From positions 1 through 45,185 of the forward strand of contig JAAYQC010000137.1 in the NCBI GenBank assembly GCA_012519515.1: 45,185 nucleotides of DNA, in the 5' to 3' direction. Positions within the stretch are counted from its first letter, which is position 1. Every line of letters begins with the position of its first letter. Below, one piece after another: positions 19,280 to 27,864 of the stretch. Below the pieces are notes generated by a model that was given only the letters and a program-made list of their open reading frames with translations, made no database searches and was not told where the DNA came from. The position numbers and the translations under genes were made by a program. The stretch comes from Bacteroidales bacterium (GTDB taxonomy: Bacteria > Bacteroidota > Bacteroidia > Bacteroidales > VadinHA17).

Positions 19280-20190
19280 TTTCTTTTGAAGACATAAAGT
19301 TTATTGTCAAAGCTGTTTGCACCATAAATTGTTTCACCGTCGGCTGATGCCACATCGAGTGGAACCGACTGGTTGAAATCATTGTTCACCGATACAAAGG
19401 CAATGAATTTACCTTCCTTGTCAAGGATTTTGATTCTGTTGATTCCCTTTTCAGCAGTAAGGAAACCTTGCGGGACAATGGCAAAATGAACGGGGTTGCA
19501 GCATCCGCAGAATGCTCCCGGAGCAGTTCCTGCCTCCCCGAATTCAGAAAGCTTTCTACCGTCGATGCTCCATGTTTCTATTCTCCTGTACCCGGTGTTT
19601 GTCGCGAAAACCAGGTTACCCGACACTGCAACATCAAAATAGGGACTGGGGATCACAAATCTTTCGTTACCCTGACCCATCATTGTCACAACCTCTCCAC
19701 CCTTGTTCAGAACAAATATCCTTTTGTTCCCTGCATCGGCAAATACAACATACCGTGGCGAAGCAGAAACCGAGGTAATCAGGCAGTCTGCCTCATAGGG
19801 TCCCCATTCACCGATCAGTTTTCCTGAAGGCGAAATAAGGTAGATAAGCTCACTACTTGCAGCAAACACGGTGTCGCCGGATACTGCCAGGGCTGTAATG
19901 CTTTCTTCTGTTTCGACTGACCAGAGTTCCTTAAAATCCTTAGTCATAGCCGACACATGTAATCCGCCGCCAACAAAAACATTTCCGTCCTGTCCGGCCG
20001 CAACTGAGGAGAGCGAGCCTGAAGGAACGTTAAAGGATTTTTTAATTTCCCAATCAGCCTCATAATCCCTGCCTGGCCTTGATGTCGTATTGCTTACAGC
20101 AGGGCCTGCCCTGAATGCATCATAGATCATGTAGCCCATGAATGCCAGGAGTATTACGAGAGAAAATATGGCGGCCGCGTCCTTCTTCAT
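19276..20190 (-). CDS. NHL/six-bladed beta-propeller protein with N-terminal TM anchor
   Basis: 304 aa; 'AAIFSLVILLAFMGYMIYDAF' TM; NHL-like blades; 'GAFCGCCNPVHFAI' motif. Confidence 0.8.
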   Translation of the reverse strand: MKKDAAAIFSLVILLAFMGYMIYDAFRAGPAVSNTTSRPGRDYEADWEIKKSFNVPSGSLSSVAAGQDGNVFVGGGLHVSAMTKDFKELWSVETEESITALAVSGDTVFAASSELIYLISPSGKLIGEWGPYEADCLITSVSASPRYVVFADAGNKRIFVLNKGGEVVTMMGQGNERFVIPSPYFDVAVSGNLVFATNTGYRRIETWSIDGRKLSEFGEAGTAPGAFCGCCNPVHFAIVPQGFLTAEKGINRIKILDKEGKFIAFVSVNNDFNQSVPLDVASADGETIYGANSFDNKLYVFKRK

Positions 20191-20191
20191 G

Positions 20192-21658
20192 TTATATCCC
20201 TGTTCCGATATTCAGACAGAGCAGGTTTCGTGCATCCCTGAGAATGAGGTAATTTCCGGCGATAGCCATAGGTCCCCATGCTTCAATCCCATCAAGAATA
20301 TCATAATGTGAGAGCATGGAGGCAGTTGCGCCTTCGAGCCTGAAAATGTAAAGGTTTGCATCATCATCAAGAAGTATGAGTCTGTCGTCCTTTACAATAA
20401 ACGGCCCGAGCCCTCTTCCGAACCTCATGTCCTTTCCACTGCTCCAGATAAGGTTCCTGAGATCAGACTTATGATAGGAGACAAGCTGTTTTTTCAGTGG
20501 TCCGGCATTCTCGGGCATCACTGACCAGACATAGTCACCTGTAAGAATTGGAGTTTGCTGGTCGCTTGACAATCCTTCCATTGCCTTATGAGTTTCAATA
20601 AGGGTAACAGAGTATCCTGATCCGTCAAAGTCAACTCTGATTTTTCCACCGCCTGCGCCATAGCTTCCGAAGACAGCTATTTCTCCGTTACCCAGATACA
20701 GCGGGGAGGCCGCGGTGGTTGCAGGGTTCCATTCCTTTGTCTTCCACAGTACCCGCCCGACATCACTTCCGTCGGCAGCAACACCTACAACTCCTCCCAC
20801 GGCATTGTAAACATACATCTTCCTTCCATGGATGACCATCGGAATTATTGAACCGTGCGACATCATCAGTGAGTCAGGGTTAGGAGTGCGCCACAGAATC
20901 TCCCCGTCAGCACAATTCACGCCGATCATCAGGGCTTTACCGCCGGGAGCAAGTATTGCAACATCGTTATCAATAAGAGGACACTGGCCTGCATAGAAAT
21001 CAGGTGTTATCTTGCCCTTTGAACTTCCGGGAACACCAAATTCCTTTTCCATGTCGATGGTCCAGAACAGATCGCCGGTGATCGGATCAACGCACATTAC
21101 ATGCGACCTGGGTCCGATGGTTACCACATACTTGTCGGTCACGGCAGGAATAGTACGCGAATAGCCATGATTACGCTTCATTTCCACATTGTACCATCTC
21201 CTCCAGAGTTCGGTACCCGATTTCAGGGAGAAACAGCGCAGCATATCGGCTTTTCTCCTTTCATTATAGTCAAGAAGGTAAACCCTTCCGTTCTTGACAG
21301 CCGGTCCGGCATAGCCCTCACCAAGAGTTACCTTCCACATTACCGGCGGACCTGTGGTATCCCACGATTCAGCCATTGCAAAGGTATCCCTGACAATGTT
21401 ATCGAAATTGACACCCCTGAACCTTGGCCATTCGCCGGATACCATTTCGTCGAAAGTACCAAGCGAGTCGAAGAATTCACCAACAATGACTTCCTCCGAC
21501 CGCGGTTCGATTTTTGGTCTGTTGTCCATACCCGGTACCCTCATAGTCATTTCAGCCGGATAATGGTCGGCGGCAAGCCACCATACCAGTACCGCGGCAA
21601 AGATAACTGCAGATACCCCGGTAAGAAGTCTGTTATTTTTCCTTAATGTCATATGCAA
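20192..21658 (-). CDS. PQQ-binding-like beta-propeller protein, membrane anchored
   Basis: 488 aa; N-terminal TM; 'EWPRFRGVNFDNIVRDT', 'GPAVKNGRVYLLDYNERRKADMLRCFSLKSGTELWRRWY' blades. Confidence 0.88.
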   Translation of the reverse strand: MHMTLRKNNRLLTGVSAVIFAAVLVWWLAADHYPAEMTMRVPGMDNRPKIEPRSEEVIVGEFFDSLGTFDEMVSGEWPRFRGVNFDNIVRDTFAMAESWDTTGPPVMWKVTLGEGYAGPAVKNGRVYLLDYNERRKADMLRCFSLKSGTELWRRWYNVEMKRNHGYSRTIPAVTDKYVVTIGPRSHVMCVDPITGDLFWTIDMEKEFGVPGSSKGKITPDFYAGQCPLIDNDVAILAPGGKALMIGVNCADGEILWRTPNPDSLMMSHGSIIPMVIHGRKMYVYNAVGGVVGVAADGSDVGRVLWKTKEWNPATTAASPLYLGNGEIAVFGSYGAGGGKIRVDFDGSGYSVTLIETHKAMEGLSSDQQTPILTGDYVWSVMPENAGPLKKQLVSYHKSDLRNLIWSSGKDMRFGRGLGPFIVKDDRLILLDDDANLYIFRLEGATASMLSHYDILDGIEAWGPMAIAGNYLILRDARNLLCLNIGTGI

Positions 21659-22967
21659 AAAAAGCTTCTCCGTGTCTTATATAAAGCACACCGTTATGGA
21701 TAACGGGATGTGCCCAGTACGGACCGGATCCGCCATTGATTTTAAAACTGCTTACAAGATCAAAGCCGGCCGGATCGGGCCGCAGCAAACCAACGTTGCC
21801 ATTTTTTTCTTCATAGATATAAAGCATGCCATCGGCAGCCATTATTGATCCTTTATTGTTCCAGTGCTCTTCCCACATAAGCTCGCCTGCCTTCCAGTCA
21901 ACGCAACACCAGTTACCGTTACCATTGTTTATCCAGTTCGATCCGTAAATGTAGCCGTCAACAACCACGACTCCGCCATGGTGCACATCCATAATCTCAT
22001 TCTTCCACACAAAAGAAGCCTTTTTGCCATCATCGCCTATGTCGATCATCAAACCACCGTGATCGTATCCTCCTGACATATAAATCATGTTTCCTGAAGA
22101 TACCGGAGTAACGCACAAGATCTGACCTGTATCGTTGATATCTGATTTGCCCAAAGCCTCCCTGTGATTTATCTTCCAAAGCATTGATCCGTTGGAAACA
22201 TCAATTCCAAATATGAATCGTGGTGTTATGTTTACCAGGATTTTCGTCCCGGCTTTCTTTACAAGAGTAGGAGAAAGATAAGAAGCAGGATCATTTACGC
22301 TTTCCGATTTCCAGATAAGCTCACCTGAATTCTTGTTAAGCGCTATTGTTGTTGTCTGGGGTCCGCCGGTAGTAAAATAAAGCTTGTCACTATCAATCAT
22401 TGGAGATTCGGCTATGCCCCATGGACCATATGTTCCGCCATACTCTTCGCTTGCCTTCAGCGACCATATTATTTCACCCGATATACCATTTATGCATGCA
22501 AGATCACCGTAACCGCTGCTTACGTAAACTCTTTCTCCATCCACTGTCGGTGTACATCTGCTTTCCGGGTATGACTTTTCCCAGCATCTTCCGTAAGGAG
22601 TTTTCCATATAATCTTTCCGGAGGGGTCAAGTGCAACAAGAACATCATTCGGCTCTTCCAGACCTGTTATATATATAGTGTTGTTTCCGAAGACGGGAGA
22701 GGAGTTACCCTTTGGTAATTCATTGGTTGACCAGATCAGTCCGGGGCCTTCATCAGGCCACGATTTCATCAGCCCTTTTGCTGACGAAACACCCGACCGG
22801 TCGTCTTCCCTCCATCCGATCACTTCATTGTCTTTAATCTTAACCATGGAAGTATCAGAGGGACTGACAGACACTCTGGGATCCTTTGAGATCAGATAGA
22901 AAACTCCGTATTCGATGGCACCGATGATTATCAGGGTAAGTACCAATATCAGAATTCTTTTTATCAT
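21633..22967 (-). CDS. PQQ-binding-like beta-propeller protein, membrane anchored (first gene of operon)
   Basis: 444 aa; N-terminal TM; 'SSPVFGNNTIYITGLEEPNDVLVALDPSGKIIWKTPYG' blades. Confidence 0.88.
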   Translation of the reverse strand: MIKRILILVLTLIIIGAIEYGVFYLISKDPRVSVSPSDTSMVKIKDNEVIGWREDDRSGVSSAKGLMKSWPDEGPGLIWSTNELPKGNSSPVFGNNTIYITGLEEPNDVLVALDPSGKIIWKTPYGRCWEKSYPESRCTPTVDGERVYVSSGYGDLACINGISGEIIWSLKASEEYGGTYGPWGIAESPMIDSDKLYFTTGGPQTTTIALNKNSGELIWKSESVNDPASYLSPTLVKKAGTKILVNITPRFIFGIDVSNGSMLWKINHREALGKSDINDTGQILCVTPVSSGNMIYMSGGYDHGGLMIDIGDDGKKASFVWKNEIMDVHHGGVVVVDGYIYGSNWINNGNGNWCCVDWKAGELMWEEHWNNKGSIMAADGMLYIYEEKNGNVGLLRPDPAGFDLVSSFKINGGSGPYWAHPVIHNGVLYIRHGEAFFAYDIKEK

Positions 22968-22990
22968 AATAGTTTAATTTTTAATTCAAA

Positions 22991-23026
22991 AATCAAGACA
23001 CAGACTCAAGACACATGACTCAAAGG
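22991..23026. repeat. Short degenerate tandem repeat (TCAAGACACAGAC / TCAAGACACATGAC / TCAAAGGTCAGAC)
   Basis: Direct reading of 22992-23031, just upstream of the redox/propeller operon. Confidence 0.35.
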
Positions 23027-23194
23027 TCAGACCGCATACCACTTTCGGCATATTTCAGCCATGATGCCGCAAGATATAAAAACTACTGGAATCAATTAAA
23101 ATATCATTCTTGTCTGAATCTTCAACAAACATGTATTTAATGTTTTTTAACAGCTCTTGACAGATACAATACAATCTGTTCCGGATTATCCGGA

Positions 23195-23950
23195 TCAGGA
23201 GTTCCGTACAATCCATGCCTTGAATTCTGCTGCCCTGTTTTTACTCACATAAATTCTTTCCGGCGTTTCCACATCAAGTGTTACAAGCAACCGGCTATCG
23301 AACCAGATTGTTATATTTTTAACACTGCTACGGGCAACAATGAATTGCTTGTTAGCCCTGATGAATTCCTCCGGATTTAGTATCGACTCAATCTGCTCAA
23401 GTGTTCCGGGGTAAGGGAACCATTTACCATTTTTCAGACATACCCTGGTATTTTTTTTAGTAGAATAAAAACATGACAGCTCTTCTGTTCCGACGGGTTG
23501 AAGCTGGTCTTTCACAGGTATCAGAATCTTGTCCCTGAATGTCTGTTTCGGAGAAAGCTGACTAAGCTGTGCCAGGTATTTAACTACTTCCTGCCTGTTC
23601 AGCTTCCGGAATTTTTCAAGCGCCCTTTTCAGGTCATCTTTCTTAACGGGTTTCAGCAGATAATCAATACTGTTAACCCTGAAAGCCTCAATGGCATATT
23701 CATCATAAGCCGTTATGAAAATAACCGGCGTTTCAATGTTCAGTTTGTCAAAGACCGAGAAAGCCGATCCGTCGGACAAATGGATATCCATTAGGATCAG
23801 ATCAGGCAATTCGTTGTTTTTCAACCATCTGACAGTCTGAGCAATACTTTCGGTACAGCCTGCAATATTAATCTCAGGTTCTATTTCCTTCAGAATAACC
23901 CAAAGGTTTTCGCATGCTGCAGTTTCGTCTTCTACAATCAAAATTCTCAT
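23195..23950 (-). CDS. LytTR-family response regulator
   Basis: 251 aa; receiver 'MRILIVEDE', 'DLILMDIHLSDGSAFSVF', 'KPVKKDDL'; C-terminal LytTR-type DNA-binding domain. Confidence 0.92.
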   Translation of the reverse strand: MRILIVEDETAACENLWVILKEIEPEINIAGCTESIAQTVRWLKNNELPDLILMDIHLSDGSAFSVFDKLNIETPVIFITAYDEYAIEAFRVNSIDYLLKPVKKDDLKRALEKFRKLNRQEVVKYLAQLSQLSPKQTFRDKILIPVKDQLQPVGTEELSCFYSTKKNTRVCLKNGKWFPYPGTLEQIESILNPEEFIRANKQFIVARSSVKNITIWFDSRLLVTLDVETPERIYVSKNRAAEFKAWIVRNS

Positions 23951-23956
23951 GTCGTA

Positions 23957-24997
23957 TTACTTTAAAGGCAGGAATACGGCAAAAGTTTTGCCATCATTAA
24001 TTATCCTTATCCTACGGTTCAGAAGAAGCCAGAACCGGCTTTCCAGGTTTTTGAGGCCGGTTCCGTTTGTTTCAGGAGCTACCAATTTGGGGAAAATTGG
24101 ATTTGAAACCACAAGTTCCGAGCTTTCATTGAGCCATATCCGTACCTCCATTTTGTGTTCACTGTCGATGGTATTGTGCAATACAATATTCTCGAGTAGG
24201 GGAAGCAAGGATAGAACGGGGATTCTGAGATCAAGTTTGTCTTCAGCTACCTCAGACAGAAATACCAGCTTACCTGCAAAACGGACTTCCATCATATAAA
24301 TGAAAGCCTTCAGGAAGCCGAGCTCTTCTTCAAGACTAACCATCACCTTCCTTTCACTCTGAAGAATATATCGGAAAACATCCGACAGCTTATTCACGTA
24401 CTCCAGAGTCAGCTCATCATTTTTCTTCCTTATCAACGATGCAAGTCCGTTAAGAGAATTGAAAAAGAAATGGGGATTGATCTGATTTGCAAGTGCATTA
24501 TAGCGGCTTTCAAGATTTTCGATACGCAGCTGCTCGATTTCATGTTCCTTTTTTCTCTGTTCTGAAAGAAGAAATGTAAGGTGGCCGACAAGCATTGAGA
24601 AAATGAAGATCACAAAGAACTGAAACAGAAGCAGTCCGGTAAACCATTCCTGTTTCGGGCTGAGTACCACTGAAAAACCTATGTAGATACCATAGGCTAT
24701 CAGGGTGATCGCAAGACTGCAAAGCAAACGCTTAACAAAAAGAGGTGTTTTTATCTTCCTTAGATTGACGATAATAAGCAACCATGTCAAAGTTGCAAAA
24801 AAGAGGTATCTGAAGATAAAGAACAAGAGATGCACGGTGCTCTTTGACTCTCCGAGATACTCGCGTTCCATTGAAAAGAATGCTATATTTGGATAGATGA
24901 AGAACACCGAGCATACCAGACTGAAGACAAATATTTTGAAAGCTGTGATTTTCTCAGGCAGTTTCTTTTCTTCATTTCTGTTAAACAGAGTACTCAT
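23957..24997 (-). CDS. LytS-type sensor histidine kinase
   Basis: 346 aa; multiple TMs then 'NQINPHFFFNSLNGLASLIRKK...FRYILQSERKVMVSLEEELGFLKAFIYMMEVRF' (His_kinase PF06580-like). Confidence 0.93.
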   Translation of the reverse strand: MSTLFNRNEEKKLPEKITAFKIFVFSLVCSVFFIYPNIAFFSMEREYLGESKSTVHLLFFIFRYLFFATLTWLLIIVNLRKIKTPLFVKRLLCSLAITLIAYGIYIGFSVVLSPKQEWFTGLLLFQFFVIFIFSMLVGHLTFLLSEQRKKEHEIEQLRIENLESRYNALANQINPHFFFNSLNGLASLIRKKNDELTLEYVNKLSDVFRYILQSERKVMVSLEEELGFLKAFIYMMEVRFAGKLVFLSEVAEDKLDLRIPVLSLLPLLENIVLHNTIDSEHKMEVRIWLNESSELVVSNPIFPKLVAPETNGTGLKNLESRFWLLLNRRIRIINDGKTFAVFLPLK

Positions 24998-25192
24998 TAT
25001 GGGTTATTGTAGGTAATAGATTATGTGGTTAATTATGTAATCTATTTATTTGTAGGAATTGATCCTTTCATCTATATATAATCTGCTCACAAATTTAATG
25101 CTTGAAATGTAATTTATAAGGGTAATCGTCTTCAAAAGGAAATTTCCATACATTATCACGAAACAGGATCCATTTTCTATGTTTAAACGGCA

Positions 25193-26974
25193 TCATTTAC
25201 TTTTCAGGAACCTTCTAAATGCCTCTACACTGTATATCAGCGGATACAGCTCTTCATCATACCAGAGCATGGCAAAATACAGACCTATGGGAGATGCTGT
25301 GATCCGGTCGCAGTTCATCAGCCACTGAAATCCCCTGTTGCATGCATCAGGGGATTTTCCTGCCAGGGCACTGACAGCCAGGGAAGTCTCTTCAATAGAA
25401 GCTTTAATTCCTTTTTTTCCGCCCCAGCTACCATCACGGTTCTGCTGATCAAGAAGAAATCCTTCCGCTTTTCTTACCATTTTTTCAATCCTGTTCAAGT
25501 ATTTCTTTCCCGGACCTTCCAAACCGAATGTGTCTTTCAGGTAAATACAAACCTTTGCAGTTCCGTAAACAGGATTGGTTTTGTCGTCGGTAAGCTGGTT
25601 GCCAAACCATAATGGCAGCCATGATCCGTCGCCTGACTGATGCTTCTCGAGGTAAAGCATTGCCTTTGAAATTGACCTGTCAATTTCAGCCAGGAGCTTT
25701 TTGTCCATCTTATCATGCAGCATCTCGACCGATTTCAGCAGGGCAAGAAGTGCATGTCCTGTAAGGTCTGCACAGCTACGGTCGAAGGGCAGTTTGCCCC
25801 AGCCCCGGCAGAATGTAGGAAATCCTCCGTCGGAATTCTGAAGACCTGTCAGCCATCTGCAGCCATTTTCGATGGCAATCACCTCGGCTTTTTCTCCTGA
25901 GAAAAGCATAAGCAGGGCAAGGATTGCTCCCGGAGTGTCGTCGGCATCAGGGACCGAACCTGAATAGCTGGTCCAGCCCCAGCCCCCCGGAGAAGCACCG
26001 TTGAATGGATGGACCGATGTATACTGAAGCCTTAACAAATGGTTCCGGAGGTCCTCAATTTCCTTTTCACTAAGAGAATTCCAGATGTCATTTCCCAGAG
26101 CCTTGATTGAAAGGGTTGTAACCCATATCGACAGATCGGTATCGATAGGCCAGCCGCCATCGCTCCGTTGCTGGTTTCGGAGGAAATCCAGACCTTTTTC
26201 CACTGTGTTGTTGGAGGTTTCACCGCATTCAGTAAGGCACATTGCCACAAAGCCAGTCAATGGTATGGCTTCAAGAAAACCACCGCTTTCGGGTAACAGG
26301 CCGTCAAGTTTTTTAATGGCGGGCTTTACAAGTCTTTCCCGCAAATATCTTATCCCTGCAAAACCTTTCCTTTTCTTGCGGTGATGGTAGATTCCAACCC
26401 CGATCAGTGCCGGAAGCGCATAACTAACAACCCTCAGATTCAGAAACCTGTAGAAGGAAGAAGGAAGAAGTGTAAGCTCGAAAGGCAGGCGGGGAATCAT
26501 ATCGAGTGATGAAGCCGGCAGGACACCGCACAATGTAAGCATCGACAGTATCGGAACCGAAAAAGTGTAATCATTCCCGTAAATATCCAGGATCGAACGC
26601 ACAACATCCGGCGAATCGATGCTAATCCCTTTCCCGGCAAGCCATTTATCCATTGCAGAAAGAACATGTTTTCCCGAATCTGCATTTTGGCAGAAGTGAA
26701 TAGCGGAGTAGCAAAGGAGCGTGGTGCTCAGGTTGCTTAGCGATTCCGGAGTGTCGCCATAGCCTCCGTCGGAATTTATATTACGGCAGAGCCATGAAAA
26801 TCCGGTTTCTACTCTGTTGCGGTCATCAGGATTGCCCGAAAGCTTCAGGGCTACGATTGCCACTGATGTTGACAGGGCGCTGGTCGACAGTCTGCCTGTC
26901 CAGAATCCTTCAGGATTTCTTTTACTGATTAGCTGTGCCCTCAGTTCACTGTATCTTTGAGATATTTTTTCCAT
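25193..26974 (-). CDS. Squalene-cyclase/prenyltransferase-fold protein with class II terpene cyclase DXDD motif
   Basis: 593 aa; 'GGWGWTSYSGSVPDADDTPGAILALLML' (compare SHC DVDDTA), QW-like repeats 'QRSDGGWPI', 'QNSDGGFPTF', 'QSGDGSWLPLWFG', 'QNRDGSWGG'. Confidence 0.85.
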   Translation of the reverse strand: MEKISQRYSELRAQLISKRNPEGFWTGRLSTSALSTSVAIVALKLSGNPDDRNRVETGFSWLCRNINSDGGYGDTPESLSNLSTTLLCYSAIHFCQNADSGKHVLSAMDKWLAGKGISIDSPDVVRSILDIYGNDYTFSVPILSMLTLCGVLPASSLDMIPRLPFELTLLPSSFYRFLNLRVVSYALPALIGVGIYHHRKKRKGFAGIRYLRERLVKPAIKKLDGLLPESGGFLEAIPLTGFVAMCLTECGETSNNTVEKGLDFLRNQQRSDGGWPIDTDLSIWVTTLSIKALGNDIWNSLSEKEIEDLRNHLLRLQYTSVHPFNGASPGGWGWTSYSGSVPDADDTPGAILALLMLFSGEKAEVIAIENGCRWLTGLQNSDGGFPTFCRGWGKLPFDRSCADLTGHALLALLKSVEMLHDKMDKKLLAEIDRSISKAMLYLEKHQSGDGSWLPLWFGNQLTDDKTNPVYGTAKVCIYLKDTFGLEGPGKKYLNRIEKMVRKAEGFLLDQQNRDGSWGGKKGIKASIEETSLAVSALAGKSPDACNRGFQWLMNCDRITASPIGLYFAMLWYDEELYPLIYSVEAFRRFLKSK

Positions 26975-26982
26975 GTCGTAAT

Positions 26983-27864
26983 TTAAGAGTTCAGGGCTCC
27001 CAGTGCCAGGAGTCCATAAAAGGTGTATTCAATATCGGGATCCGGATCGAGCGGATGACCTGAAAAACCACCGTCAATAAAAAGTGAATCAATAAAAGAG
27101 AGCGAATCAGGTTTTATCTCCCTCAGATCGTACCCGCAAAAATTAAGGGCATATAGTGCTACGGCTGTAGAAAGAAGATCGGGTATGGGAGTGGATCCGG
27201 TTGCCCTGAAACCTCCCTTTCCGTCGTAAAATGCCATCACTTGCTTAATATGTCCATCAACTGGCTCTCTGAAACTTCCGGCAAGAACCAGTGAAGCGGC
27301 AGCGAGGGGGCAGGGGAGATCCTCATTAAATGAAAGTGTCTTCATCTTCCTTCTTAATCTGAAGATTCCCCTGAAATCGCGCAGATACCAGTAACTCAGC
27401 ACACTCAAAAAAGCTCCGTACAGTTTCTGTTCGTTCATTCCCGGGGACATTCTCAATCTTGCACCATGGAGTTTTTTAAATTCGCCTGTTCTGCCGCTGA
27501 GGGCGGAAAGAATGGCAAGGCAATGAAGATAAACGCCTTGGGGTTCTTTCCTGTTGATTTCAGTGCTTACATATGGCCAGACCAGGTCGCATTCCTTTTT
27601 CATTCCCAGTGCATCTGCCGTAAACCATCCGAAAAGAGTGTAATAGAGATCCGGGTTTCCGGCCCTGTCTTTAAATCCGCCTGATGAGGATTGGGAACTT
27701 CCAATAAAGCTTTTCAATTCAAAGGCAACAGCGTCATCCAGGATATCAACTGAACGCTTCAGTATCTTTTCAGGACTTTTTTCCTCAAATTTCTTTATGA
27801 AAGGAGCTGCCAGAAAGCTAAACATAGTCAGCGAAAGTTTTTCCCACGATTTCATGCAGTGCAA
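26983..27864 (-). CDS. Prenyltransferase/squalene-cyclase-like alpha-alpha barrel protein lacking DXDD
   Basis: 293 aa; 'SSGGFKDRAGNPDLYYTLFGWFTADAL', 'YDGKGGFRATGSTPIPDLLSTAVALYALNF', 'DGGFSGHPLDPDPDIEYTFYGLLALGAL'. Start may be 27825 (M14). Confidence 0.75.
   Translation of the reverse strand: MHCMKSWEKLSLTMFSFLAAPFIKKFEEKSPEKILKRSVDILDDAVAFELKSFIGSSQSSSGGFKDRAGNPDLYYTLFGWFTADALGMKKECDLVWPYVSTEINRKEPQGVYLHCLAILSALSGRTGEFKKLHGARLRMSPGMNEQKLYGAFLSVLSYWYLRDFRGIFRLRRKMKTLSFNEDLPCPLAAASLVLAGSFREPVDGHIKQVMAFYDGKGGFRATGSTPIPDLLSTAVALYALNFCGYDLREIKPDSLSFIDSLFIDGGFSGHPLDPDPDIEYTFYGLLALGALNS

Noticed and set aside
10959-22967. PQQ-dependent alcohol/glucose dehydrogenases
   Set aside because: The propellers look BamB/PQQ-like by repeat pattern only; no heme c CxxCH motif or clear quinoprotein dehydrogenase signature was seen, so cofactor binding is not claimed.
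25193-26974. Canonical squalene-hopene cyclase (shc/hpnF)
   Set aside because: DADD and QW-like motifs are present, but the N-terminus and repeat spacing differ from SHC as I recall it, and hpnCDE/hpnH-type neighbours are missing; kept as cyclase-like.
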